Part shown: piece after piece, positions 1 through 12,181 of the stretch
How the letters are laid out: every line of letters begins with the position of its first letter
Position numbering within the stretch: position 1 is the stretch's first letter
NCBI GenBank assembly: GCA_003024985.2
Contig: PXIH01S0002157.1
Source of the DNA: Euperipatoides rowelli
Taxonomy: Eukaryota > Onychophora > Udeonychophora > Euonychophora > Peripatopsidae
Reading direction: 5' to 3' (one strand)
DNA: 12,181 nt
Made by a program: the position numbers and the translations under genes
The notes under the pieces: generated by a model
Told to the model about the DNA's origin: nothing
Database searches by the model: none
The model's input: the letters and a program-made list of their open reading frames with translations, nothing else

Positions 1-820
1 AAGTGAATGGTCAAACAAAGTAGGCTACAAAATTAGGAATAAATCTAGATGATTTATTCTGGAATTTATCAATTATTATTGATAAATGACAAATAAATTA
101 TGTTTATTAGAATAGGTGTTTGTCCTATCAATATACAAAAAGACATAAATCATACACAGTTTTAATTAAAGAAATAGAAAACAATACAAATACTTTAGAT
201 TAGGTAGGGGATAGAAAAAAACATTCATTACTTTTTTTACTTTATTTTTTTTTATTTTTCTAGATTATATATAAAAAAAAATTATATATAGCCTAACATA
301 TTTCGTTTTAAATTTTTAGATTTTTCTCATCTTTTTTTGTTAGTTCCTAATTAAATAACTAATATTAGGCAAACATGCCTCTCCCCTTGGTAATATTATG
401 CATCTTCAAATAAGCCATCTGAAAATGATGGCCTAATTGTTATTTGTACAAATTTTATATTTATAAAGTTTTATTTTTTTATTTAAAACAAGTGAAATTA
501 AAGAAATATTTAAAACGAATTTGTACAAATTGTATACTAAGTTTTATAAAACTGACCTTTATAAATGAATTTGTGTTTTATGCATGATTGATTTTATGTA
601 GGCTACTGTAGGCTAAATAATAATTAAAAAAAGGAAAAACATAGATAAATCAGCATAGCCTAGTTAAGTAATTTTCTCTTAGTTTAGAACTTTTCCTACA
701 GTAGGTGTTTTGCCATTCTAGCTAAGTCCAAATATTTCCTAATTTAATTTATTAATTTTGCGTCAAAGGTTACTATAAATGTTTAAATAATTAAAAAGTA
801 ATTTATTTTTGTTTTTGTAG
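1..820 (+). other. Upstream intron (3' part), no exon seen
   Basis: This stretch is very AT-rich with many poly-T and poly-A runs, and it ends in the T-rich acceptor used by exon A. I looked for the segment that precedes this point in homologues (the end of the PRELI-to-CRAL-TRIO linker, a basic WLQ-type helix) and saw nothing that translates to it. A short direct repeat (TAGGCTACTG/TAGGCTA) lies at about 599-615, and the motif TAGGCTA/TAGCCTA recurs several times. No promoter or CpG-rich segment is visible. Confidence 0.7.
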
Positions 821-1010
821 ATGCCTAATGATGCTCATCTTTTACGTTTTTTGCGAGCTCGGGACTTTAATGTAGAAAAAGCCCGTGAAATGCTTTGCCA
901 TTCACTGATGTGGCGAAAGCAGTATCAAATTGATAGGATATTGGGTGCTTATCAACCACCTCCTGTACTCCAACAATACTTCCCTGGTGGCTGGCATCAT
1001 TGTGATAAAG
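821..1010 (+). CDS. Exon A of a SEC14L1/SEC14L5-like gene (CRAL-TRIO-N and start of the SEC14 domain)
   Basis: This internal exon encodes 63 codons plus one base. The protein reads HLLRFLRARDFNVEKARE, then a WRKQY segment, then PPPVLQQYFPGGWHHCDK. LLRFLRARDF with a following WR is the hallmark of the CRAL-TRIO N-terminal helical domain, and GGWHH.DK is typical of the SEC14L1/SEC14L5 group, from memory of the human proteins. The acceptor is a T-rich tract ending in TTTTTGTAG at 820, and the donor is AAAG|GTAAGA at 1010/1011. The ATG at 821 is the first codon of the exon, but homologues continue upstream at this point (a residue such as I or V precedes P), so it is most likely an internal methionine rather than the start. 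The incoming phase is 0 and the outgoing phase is 1. The split codon (G|AG) becomes Glu after joining to exon B. The PRELI/MSF1 domain expected upstream is not in the window. Confidence 0.93.
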
Positions 1011-3125
<2,115 letters not shown>

Positions 3126-3196
3126 ACATTGTCTATTTGTGAAGAAGGAATACGAAGAACTGAAGAAGCTACTAAAAGTCATGGCAAACCTATCAG
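3126..3196 (+). CDS. Exon C of the SEC14L1/SEC14L5-like gene (short SEC14-domain exon)
   Basis: This 71-base exon encodes 23 codons plus two bases: TLSICEEGIRRTEEATKSHG followed by KPI. It corresponds to the family segment around SINEEGLRRCEENT...GRPISSW, where the helix EEG(I/L)RR is conserved. The acceptor has a strong pyrimidine tract and TTGCAG at 3125. The donor is ATCAG|GTATTC at 3196/3197. The incoming phase is 0 and the outgoing phase is 2. The split codon AG|T gives Ser on joining to exon D, restoring the family motif PISSWTC. An ATG-initiated ORF at 3072-3284 runs through the exon in this same frame, but its 5' and 3' ends are intron sequence. Confidence 0.9.
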
Positions 3197-3612
3197 GTAT
3201 TCTAACTATTGGACTAGTTTTACTTTTTTTAATTATTTCAATTTATTTAAATTTGATTTGATGAATGCATGTGTCGTTATTTAACTCTTTTAGAATTTTA
3301 ATCCGTCCAGCCTTCTATAGTTAGTTAATTATGTAGGTTATATAAACATTTCCCTTGCTTCATCTGCTTTTGTAACGTGATAACCATTAGCAAACAAATT
3401 GAGAAATTTGTTGTAGGTTCAACTATAATAAAACACTAATGCTTAACCATGTGATTCTTTTATTCTCTAACTAGAATTGGTTAGATTTGTTTAGAGTTTT
3501 TCATAAATTATTATTTAATAACTGTTAAATTTAGAAACAGAACAGGATCTTTCCTGTTATCTGCCTGCCATCATTTTGGCATTTTGAAATTAATCCTATC
3601 CTACAGAGATAA

Positions 3613-3840
3613 TTTTTTTTTTTTTACATTCTTAGCCTTTATCCTACCCTGAACCTTAACTCTAACTACTGTGGGTTAATACTAAATGGGAAATCAGACA
3701 TTTTTTTTTTAACGTTCCTAACCTTTAGTCTTTCTGCACCCTAACTGCAACTACCGTAGGTTAATACTAAATGGGAAATAAGACAATAATGGATATTTTT
3801 TTTTACATTCTTATGGATAATCCTATCATGAACCCTAACC
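3613..3840. repeat. Degenerate ~85-base tandem repeat, about 2.5 copies
   Basis: Each unit has a poly-T run, an ACATTC or AACGTTC element, a stretch with CCTAACC- or CCTTAAC-like words, and then GGTTAATACTAAATGGGAAA. The last motif occurs at 3674 and again at 3759, 85 bases apart. The poly-T to (A)ACATTC/AACGTTC junctions fall at 3626, 3711 and 3805. The third unit is shifted by about 9 extra bases and decays after 3840. The CCCTAAC-like words are not in a regular short array, so this is not a telomeric repeat. Confidence 0.75.
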
Positions 3841-6684
3841 TGTTTTTAAGTAAAACACACTAGCTGTCTATCTACAAATGCCTTTACCTTACTTTGATTT
3901 TTTAATCAGCAAACTCTAGTACCCAGCTTATCTATCGTTAATAGCCTCAACGGTTGTCATTAAAATTAGAACTCAGTAAACAAACTCAAAGTGTTTATAA
4001 GTGTAAAGCAACTATTTTTATTAACTTCTGTTAAAAGCTGCTGGAATATTTACCATTGCTGACACAGTTAAAACATTCCGTAAAATTGTATGTGAAAAAT
4101 CACTAATTACAGTATATTCTTTAAAGGTTAGCTCCTAGATTGTAATCCGCAAATAAATGCAGTGTATATGCACATTCGTATATATTCAGTGCAATCACTT
4201 TTATTTAGAAACTTTATGCTTTACCACAAAGCGTAGTTCTTAATAAAAATTCCATGATTTTTATTCAAAGATATATTTTCCTGTTACAGAATATCAAATC
4301 AGCACTAAGCTAAATGAGAAGGCCAGAGTCAGGTCTTTCCATTAAGACCGATCATCAGCACAGAAAACACAAAAATCATCATTCTTTCTAATTAATTTCA
4401 TGAAGAGTATTCAACATGGGTGCTTTATCACTTGCACAGTTCATTCAATATGAAGCAGCATTTATCGTTGAGGTGTTTCAAATCATTTTCTTTGGACTTC
4501 ATTTTCCAATTAAAGGATTAAATAAAGCTGTGTTATTGTTAAATTGAGTACCCTTTACAAAAGAGGTAGTTCCTCTTAAAGTCGATTATTGACCCATTGT
4601 AATCAAGATGTAAAAATGCATGGATGAGGGCTACTCTATGTAAAATAAGTAATATAAACATATACTGTATTGTGTTATACGTATAGACTAATAATAATAA
4701 TAAACTTTTTGGGGACTGCTTCTCACTTTTTTGATGATGCCAAGCTGTATACATTCCTATATATCAGATAATTCAATGTAATTTGTATGATTAAATGTAC
4801 TATTAGTACCGTACTTGCTTATCTAAATCTAAAATATATACTAAATATTTTCTACGTAGTTTGGAGTGTGTACTTCCTCATCTATCTTTTTCTTCATGTG
4901 ATCCTGAGTATGTGCCAGCCTGCTATATAACATGACAGGAAATCTAAGGTTTCCAACAAACAATCGTTTGTATGTTAATTATCTCTGAGCAGAGCTCGGA
5001 GAATGAGAAAAAACGTCTGAGAACAGTCCGATCACATCAGAGCTCGAAATAGGTAACATGCGCAAATCTGTTGTCAGAGCACTTTCAAAATAACTGATGT
5101 AAAACAAAAAACTCCTATAGCTTGCTGCTGTTATATAATAATAATAGAGTAGGATTTTTATTGATATGAGTTATTATTACCCTACCAGATTCTTTGCCTT
5201 ATATATGTGAAAGTGATATTGAATTTTGCTTTTTAACCCACAAATATAAATAAATAATGTAAGCTAGTCGGAAAAATAGTCAATTATGCTGAAAATATAA
5301 TTTTAGTTTTAAAAATGTGATAGAAGCTGATTCATGCGGCTCATAATTTTTTTTAATATTCTAAATCTAATCGGTTTTAAAATTATTTTTATTTTCAGTT
5401 GCTATAAATATAATTTTTATTTTAAATAAAGTGGTAACTCATTAATTAATTTAAATATACAGGAAATTCCTTTTGATCTTACATGCATAAACTCATTTTA
5501 AATTCTAAAATCTATACATTATAAAGGTCATTTTAAATTCTTTAATAGAACAATATTTTTATTTCATGTTAAATAAGTTTTAATATGTTATTAAAAAAAG
5601 TACCGTATATTAAAAGCTGCAACTCTGTTTAAAATTTTTTTTTTTTTAAATTCTTTAGATTGCTGCTTAGCAGTGCTGTTATTTTATTATGTTTCTGAAA
5701 AAAAGGACATGAAAAAAAAAAAAAAACACATAACAGCTTAACGTTTCATCCTCAATTCCATTTTAGTTTAAACTTCTAAATTTAAAGATGAATAAGAATC
5801 ACACAACTCGCATATTTAATATCAGGTTTTCAATGATATCGTTGACCGCCATTGTGTATTTGGATGAATTATTGGTATTTCTCCGAATCCTGTTTTTTTA
5901 CTCTGAGGTCATGCTTTGAGTTGATCCAACTTTTCTGCATTCAGAGTGTGCTTTGATGATTGGAGTCTGCTCCTAGAAACATACACACCCTAAGAGTATT
6001 ACTTCTATTTCTCCAGGAATGATAAAAAGCACATAAAAAGTGCCAGACTTGTTCAGAATGACCCTGGATCACACATAGGCCCCTAGACAATAGTACATTT
6101 CTAATCTAAAAAATTATTCACAACCTTTCTCAGCACCTTATTTCAGGCCTAAGTTACAAAGTCCTAGTACACACAATAAAAGTACAAATATTAATGCTAC
6201 TACATAAATTACAAAAAATAGTCTCGCCCCCCCTCCCATCCTGTCACACAAACACCTAAAAATATTTATTTTTTCTAAATAAGCACATCTCTTATTTTTG
6301 GAAAAATAAAACCAAAAATGCATTTAGTGCCAAAATAATATCCCTGTCAACTTATAAAATTAAAAAAAAAAAAAGGTTTTAAGCCCTTGTATTTTATTGG
6401 ACCTAATAAAATTTGATTTGTAGTTGTATAAAATTTAATCATTTATTTGTGAATTAAAATTTCTAATTTTCTGCAATTTTTTTTATTTATTAGTGCCCTT
6501 TCCCCTCTCATTAATTCTAAGTTTTCTAGTAATTTAACACTTTTAATTCTAAAAACATTAACTTATATTTTGATTGATTTTTCTTTCTATATGGCTGACC
6601 CTATATATTTGTTGTAATCTATTATACATAGTCTATTTTTTAATAGATAGTAACTTCTATATACAGATACTAAAGTATTGTAAC

Positions 6685-6708
6685 ACATACAGTATATGTA
6701 CTGTATGT
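6685..6708. repeat. Perfect 10-base inverted repeat (hairpin) upstream of exon D
   Basis: The arms are ACATACAGTA (6685-6694) and TACTGTATGT (6699-6708), separated by four bases (TATG). It ends 36 bases before the exon D acceptor, within the usual branch-point and pyrimidine-tract zone. It is one of several palindromic TACNGTA sites in the window. Any effect on splicing is inference. Confidence 0.85.
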
Positions 6709-6712
6709 ATAA

Positions 6713-7108
<396 letters not shown>

Positions 7109-7807
7109 TGAACATATTGTTTTAAAAAATGCATGGATGTTTTGTTAAATTGTTATTTTTAATTTTTAAATGATTTGACATTTTTCGTAATGTAATGACA
7201 TTTAAAATTTTGAATTTAAATGCTCCTTCAGTAAAAATGCTACCCTTTCCATTTAACAAAATAACTATACTGTTTTGTTAAAAAAATATATATATTGATG
7301 CACTATAATTACTGTATTTAACAGTACAAGTCTAGAAAATTTTTATAGGTAGCATGATTACAAATCAGACAATCTCACAGTATGGTAATTAATCTTTCAG
7401 ATATGTAATTTACAAAAATTTAAACTGTTCAACATTATGGTGATGATAGTGAATAATAGGGAAAATTGAAAATTAAAAGCTCTAGATAGGCCTACATTGG
7501 GTTTAAATTAAAGATATTAGTTGCTGTAGTTTATAAATATTCTAAATTACATGCAGTAAATGTTGAAATCATACTGTAGGTCTACATTTGAGCACCAAAT
7601 TAACTTTATTTGATAAAAGTTTCCCTGGTTGTATTGGCATATTGATTCACTTTATTTTACAGAATATTTACCAAAATATTAGACTTAGTTGCATATACAG
7701 TATCTTAATTTTTATATACTGTGAATAACTAAATTTGTTAAGATATCATCTTGGATAACATCTTAACTTACTAAGGCTATTTATGATTATATGGCTCATG
7801 TTTGTAT

Positions 7808-7833
7808 ATACAGTAATTATTTTCTTACTGTAT
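7808..7833. repeat. Perfect 9-base inverted repeat
   Basis: The arms are ATACAGTAA (7808-7816) and TTACTGTAT (7825-7833) with an 8-base T-rich loop. It shares the TACAGTA/TACTGTA core with the hairpin at 6685-6708. It lies in mid-intron and no function is visible. Confidence 0.8.
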
Positions 7834-8363
7834 TCATATAATCATGAGAGATAGAGTTTTATACTATGCTGGAGTATCAATCAAAACAAGCATGACATGA
7901 ATTCATATGGTTGGAAAGAGAACATGCAATTACGAGATATGAAAAAAAAAAAACAACTTTGTCTTAATTTAAAACAATTTTCTAAATGTTAAATTAAAAT
8001 TTAATAGGCTTTTGGTTTCTGCATGTTCAATGGAAGTTAAAATAATGATATCTCAAATTCTATGACTAGTCTTAAAATGATGTGTTGATATACTGTACAT
8101 TGAATGAAAACTAGTGAATATTTAGTTTATTAATAAATATTAATTTGGGGGTATGTTCAGAAAAGTAATTCATAATCTCCGATCTAACTTAGTGTTTATT
8201 TTTTATTGTCTGGAATAAATGTTTTTGTTTTGACATTAAATGCTATATATGCCAAACTTATGACCTCTAATTTTTGGAATCTTAACTTATTTACTATTTC
8301 AATATAAGAAGATTAATTCTTCCTATCTTCCTTATCTCATTTTGATTCGTATTCAGGGCTTCG

Positions 8364-8412
8364 CTCTCCCCCCCCCCCCTTTTTTTTTTTTTTTTCTTTC
8401 TTTCTTTCTTTT
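8364..8412. repeat. Pure pyrimidine tract: C12, T16, then (CTTT)n
   Basis: About 49 bases of C and T only: a run of 12 C (8368-8379), 16 T (8380-8395), and four CTTT units to 8412. Mirror-like homopurine/homopyrimidine tracts of this size are prone to replication slippage and sequencing error, so the exact length is uncertain. Confidence 0.9.
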
Positions 8413-8547
8413 GCCGAAAGATTAAATTTTTAACATGTAGATTTGATCCTAGAAACTTGCCATTAGCATTATTATAATTAATGTTAGTCCAACATGCATT
8501 AAAACTAAAGATTTCAGTAATATTGCTCATTGGTTGAAATTCTTACA

Positions 8548-8849
8548 ACAATGCCTTTCTATCTTGGATTGCCTAGTGTTTCACTTAATTAATTATCAAG
8601 ATTCACAACTTTATATTATACTGACAAATACTCCACTCCAATGCACTATACTGTTAAAATTTATCACAGTTATTGGTAATGATGATATCCCTATCATCTA
8701 NACAATGCCTTTCTATCTTGGATTGCCTAGTGTTTCACTTAATTAATTATCAAGATTCACAACTTTATATTATACTGACAAATACTCCACTCCAATGCAC
8801 TATACTGTTAAAATTTATCACAGTTATTGGTAATGATGATATCCCTATC

Positions 8850-8851
<2 letters not shown>
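8548..8851. repeat. Exact 150-base direct duplication around a single N, probably an assembly artefact
   Basis: Bases 8548-8697 and 8702-8851 are identical by eye over 150 bases, offset 154. Between them lie CTA and one N (8701). After copy 1 the sequence breaks off, while copy 2 continues into TTTTT and a TA microsatellite. Perfect identity of AT-rich intron sequence directly abutting an ambiguous base is what two overlapping contig ends joined without merging would produce. A true recent tandem duplication is the alternative. Confidence 0.9.

Positions 8852-8854
<3 letters not shown>

Positions 8855-8887
<33 letters not shown>
8855..8887. repeat. (TA)n microsatellite, about 33 bases
   Basis: This is an uninterrupted TA dinucleotide array following five T. 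It sits directly after the second copy of the 150-base duplication. It probably caused the assembly break marked by the N. Confidence 0.95.
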
Positions 8888-8890
<3 letters not shown>

Positions 8891-9908
8891 GAATTTGTTT
8901 ATTAATTTTAACTATAAGGATTGCTCCCCCCTCCTCAAATCGTAAAGTAGTCTTTTTGCTCAAAACACAGCTACCTTTATCAGAAAAACATGTTCTGATA
9001 TTACAGGATATCCAGTATCCCAATCTAGGACACTAAATATTCAGGGTTGGGCAATTTAGATTATACAGTATAAACACACACAGCCTAGTAAAGTGAATCA
9101 AAATTGAGAAAATTAACTCACTAAAAATAAGTTGACCCATTTAGGCCATTAAACATTTGTAAAATTTAGAAAGTATTGTAATTAAAAATCATTCTGTGAT
9201 TTAATTATGGCCTTGTTTATGTTTTTAGGCATAAGGCATTGTTATTTGAAATACAATAATACACATTTGAATGAATTCACAATATCGGGGGAAAAAAAAT
9301 ACAAAATATAGTCACAAAACATAGCCTAATTCTTTAAAAAAAACAAAACAACCATTACTTAATTTTAACCCCCTTTCCCCACTCCCCTCCACTTTTATAC
9401 TATATACTATGCAAGTTTATATTTAAATATCAAAACTTTGGAAATTTTATTTTAATAACTTTTTTTCTTAAATGGCTTCCATGCGACAATGAAAACATGT
9501 CTTATGATTTAGACAAAGGCTGATAACCATTACTTATTGTCTAACTGGAAATGTAGAGTGCCATATATTGAAATGATTTTAAACACAAGTAAATTTAACC
9601 AAAAACTCAGTTGTTTGGTAAATTATTTAAAAATATTTCTTCAATTTCCATGCTCTGAAAATGAAAAATAAAGATCAATAAACAGTAAAAACAAAACTGA
9701 CTCCAGCCTGTGACTTAAGGAAACTTTTCCCTTCTGTATTAAATTGCTGAAACTGAGTTATAGAAATAAAAGTATAATTAGTGAAACTGAAAAAAAAAAA
9801 ATGTAAATAGCTTTTATAGATGTAATTATACAGTATATACATAATAAAATAATTATTAAGTCTTATAAGAAGTATCCTTTAATATTAATAAACATTTTTA
9901 TTTTTTAG

Positions 9909-10055
9909 GCTAATTTACAATTTGGTGGGCTGGTCCCAAAGACTCTATACATGCTCGATGATGAAACAGATAGAGATAGATCTCCTGAAGATCCACCTCT
10001 TTGTACAGAAACTCTTTATCATTCCACTAGTTTGGTTCGGGGTTCTTTGCATGAA
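9909..10055 (+). CDS. Exon E of the SEC14L1/SEC14L5-like gene (end of SEC14, linker before GOLD)
   Basis: This 147-base exon encodes exactly 49 codons and is in phase 0 at both ends. It begins ANLQFGGLVPKTLYMLDDE, follows with the acidic, charged linker TDRDRSPEDPP, and ends LCTETLYHSTSLVRGSLHE. GGLVPK(S/T)LY and the TE.(I/L)Y segment ending in HE match the family stretch between the SEC14 and GOLD domains (human GGLVPKSLY, then WTETIYQSASVFKGAPHE, from memory). The acceptor is TTTTTTAG at 9908 and the donor is GAA|GTAAGC at 10055/10056. The next expected exon would start the GOLD domain. I found no sequence for it in the remaining 2.1 kb, so it should lie downstream of the window. Confidence 0.93.
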
Positions 10056-11359
10056 GTAAGCTGAACTTAACAATTATTTTCTTGTATTTTTTTTCTCTAT
10101 TAATCTATTACGGTACTTAATCTTCTTTGCTATTACAACAGAAGAAAGTAAGCGTATTTATAATTTATATAATTTTTAATCTCCTTGTTTGGCTGATTAT
10201 ATTGGTATTTTTGTTGTCTCAAAGTCGAATTAAAAGTTATAAAGCTAATAACTAATGGAAACCATCTGTATACATTTAAAGGGCCTTTTCTTGCATTATC
10301 TCAAACATATTTTCATTGCCCAGATTTGGTAAATCTACCTGAAAATATTGTTCATTTAAAATTAGTTTCTATTTTTGAGGAGAGAGGGCGGTTCAACTTT
10401 TAATCACCAAGATCTGTTTAATTTTAGCTGAATTAGTAATGATTGTACAGTACATACTGTATGATATTCTTATTATTTTCAGCCCATTTTAAGCATCCAG
10501 TTGAAAATTTTTGATTAGGTTTTAATAGGAAAAGCCTCTTTCACTACTCAGATATTCTATAGATAATTTTTATGAAATTTAACTTCCTCTCCCATCAGCG
10601 GCTCTAATTTTGGATAACACTGGAACCACTTTTCTAATTTTCATAGGTCAAGTCAGGCCTTGAAAAATATTTTGCAAACAAGTAGCCACTTTGGCTAGTC
10701 AAAGAAAAAACTGGTACCCAATGGGAGGGTTTAGGGGCCATATTTTTAAAAAATGAATTTGATATTTTCCTAGTAAAAATTTATTAAGGCTCAGGTTTTA
10801 AGTAGAATGAGTGTAGAAATTTTAATTTTTTTTGTGTATGTGTCTCACTATATAGACTATTTAATAGTGATGGCACTAACAATGATCCCTCAATTACAGG
10901 TTAAACTGGGATTGCTTCTGAGCAATCAGATTTTTTAACTGTGATTATATGTGATTTTAGTGATTTGTATATTTTGCCCTATAGTTGTTATAGTGGCGTG
11001 AATTCAATTCAGCTTTACTGTTTTTTTGTTTTTTTTAATTAACTATTTGTTTTACATTTTATAAATCAAAGATTAATAATACACTATAATAATAAGATAT
11101 GTTAATTTATTTTAATACATCTATTTGTGGGCATTCCTTTGAATCAATAGTAATCTAAATGCTTAGGATTTACAAAGAAATCAAACATCAGAAAATCTAA
11201 TAAACGATATTAAAAAAAATCCTTTTAATTTAAATAAATATTCAACTTAGCCTATTTATTTTTACATTTTTAAGGGTGAATAAATTTTTTTGTTATACTG
11301 TAAATCAGTACTTGAATATTTATCATATTGTTAATTTTTTAGAACTCTAAACCCATTTT

Positions 11360-11700
11360 ACTTCTCGATCAATGTTGGTAATGATTATCAAATCTCAATT
11401 CAGCTGTTCTTTGATGATAGGATAGTTGTTAACAGTGATCACAGTTACTGTATCACTCATTCAACTAACGATACAATACTGGTGTCTCGTATTAGCTCTG
11501 TGATTGTCAACAGTGGTAACAGTTACTATAATTGTTAATGTTAATACTAACTCACTGATAATAGTTTCCGTTCCACTTCTCGTTCAATGCTAATGATTCA
11601 TTAATCACAGTTATGTGGCTGTTAACAATGATTAGTGCTAACAGTGATAGTTATTTTAACAGTGATTACAGTTATGATACGAGCTGTGAGTCGATTTTTG
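11360..11700. repeat. Degenerate minisatellite-like block with core TTAACAGTGATYACAGTTA
   Basis: The core recurs with variation at 11429 (TTAACAGTGATCACAGTTAC), 11507 (TCAACAGTGGTAACAGTTAC), about 11601 and 11622 (partial), 11638 (CTAACAGTGATAGTTAT) and 11657 (TTAACAGTGATTACAGTTAT). A longer unit is suggested because ACTTCTCG.TCAATG occurs at 11360 and again at 11575, 215 bases apart, each followed by a TAATGATT word. An inverted copy of the core (TTAATCACTGTTAA) lies at 11911-11924. The block looks like an old, diverged tandem repeat. An RNA-level role is not supported. Confidence 0.6.
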
Positions 11701-11756
11701 TGACGAGTGAGTACAACTTTGCAAGCAAAATAAATGGTGGCACTAAAACCTTATGT

Positions 11757-11768
11757 GGGGGGGGGGGG
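11757..11768. repeat. Homopolymer G12
   Basis: A run of 12 G in otherwise AT-rich intron. Together with the C12 run at 8368-8379 it is one of two long G/C homopolymers in the window. The exact length is sensitive to sequencing error. Confidence 0.9.
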
Positions 11769-12181
11769 ATGATTAGAGTTACAAGTATTAGTGAATTGAC
11801 CATTTTTTTTAAAACTTTATTTATATACACTATTCAAATAAATTTTATTTTGGGCTACTTTTCATAATTTTGACTAAATCTATGTTTTTGAGATATGAGC
11901 TCTAGCACTATTAATCACTGTTAATATAATTCAATCACATTTGCGACTTTTATTAGAGAATCATATCACAAAATTACTTTCTTTGATTTCCTTCACATTC
12001 TTACTATCTAATATTTCATTTAGAATCATCTTGATGAAATTGAGAAAAATATATTGCCTTGCCCAGGGCTGGCATGACCATATAGATGAATTAAGTAGCC
12101 GCCTACAGTGGCAAAACTGGTGGGCGACACCACAATGTTTTAAAATGCACTTTATAAAATATTATGCATTACACCTCTCTT

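Larger units (their letters stand above)
10056..12181 (+). other. Intron downstream of exon E (5' part)
   Basis: The donor is GTAAGC at 10056. The rest is AT-rich intron running off the window. I searched for the beginning of the GOLD domain (a hydrophobic strand followed by W-D-F-D-like residues) and did not see it. It holds a hairpin at 10910-10927, a TACAGTA/TACTGTA pair at 10446-10461, the degenerate repeat block at 11360-11700 and a G12 run at 11757-11768. Confidence 0.7.

Noticed and set aside
3626-3840. CCCTAAC/CCTTAAC words as an interstitial telomere repeat
   Set aside because: They are scattered inside the ~85-base units rather than arrayed in a short tandem.
4539-4754. 71-codon minus-strand ORF
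   Set aside because: AT-rich chance ORF in the intron, with no similarity recognised and no splice context.
6138-6323. 61-codon minus-strand ORF with a hydrophobic end
   Set aside because: Low-complexity intron sequence, including a C7 run. Hydrophobicity follows from T-rich codons.
8294-9036. Several short ORFs on both strands
   Set aside because: They run through the C/T tract, the duplicated 150 bases, the N and the TA array. Repeats of YIYIYI come from the microsatellite.
10910-10936. Hairpin GATTGCT/AGCAATC followed by a T run, resembling an intrinsic terminator
   Set aside because: Bacterial-style terminators have no meaning in this eukaryotic intron, and a 7-base stem can arise by chance.
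11613-11867. 84-codon ORF through the repeat block and G12 run
   Set aside because: It is built from the degenerate repeat and a homopolymer, with no protein-like features and no family match to the expected GOLD exon.

Overview
This window is an internal slice of an intron-rich, AT-rich animal nuclear gene on the + strand. Five exons, joined at canonical GT-AG sites with compatible phases, give one unbroken 268-codon reading frame. That frame matches the CRAL-TRIO/SEC14 core of the SEC14L1/SEC14L5 type of Sec14-like phosphatidylinositol-transfer proteins, whose full architecture is PRELI/MSF1 - CRAL-TRIO-N - SEC14 - GOLD. Long introns, canonical splice sites, AT-rich intron sequence with poly-T tracts and microsatellites, and the animal-type domain family all point to a metazoan, most likely an invertebrate. 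I cannot name the species or phylum from the sequence.

Layout: 1-820 intron (upstream part); 821-1010 exon A (CRAL-TRIO-N helices and the entry of the SEC14 fold); 1011-2395 intron, with an odd in-frame interrupted open stretch at about 1668-2084; 2396-2484 exon B; 2485-3125 intron; 3126-3196 exon C; 3197-6744 intron, with a degenerate ~85-bp tandem repeat; 6745-7051 exon D (the heart of the lipid-binding fold); 7052-9908 intron, with a pyrimidine tract, an exact 150-bp duplication around a single N, and a TA microsatellite; 9909-10055 exon E (end of SEC14 and the acidic linker towards GOLD); 10056-12181 intron, ending in a degenerate minisatellite-like block. The N-terminal PRELI exons should lie upstream and the GOLD exons downstream of the window.

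All coding content belongs to this one gene. I saw no RNA gene, no intact transposon, no promoter and no polyadenylation site that I could defend. The most useful second-look items are the probable assembly duplication at the N, a strong excess of the short palindromic motif TACNGTA (including two long hairpins) across the introns, two decayed tandem-repeat blocks, and the unexplained open stretch in the intron between exons A and B. I found no evidence of a new biological system.
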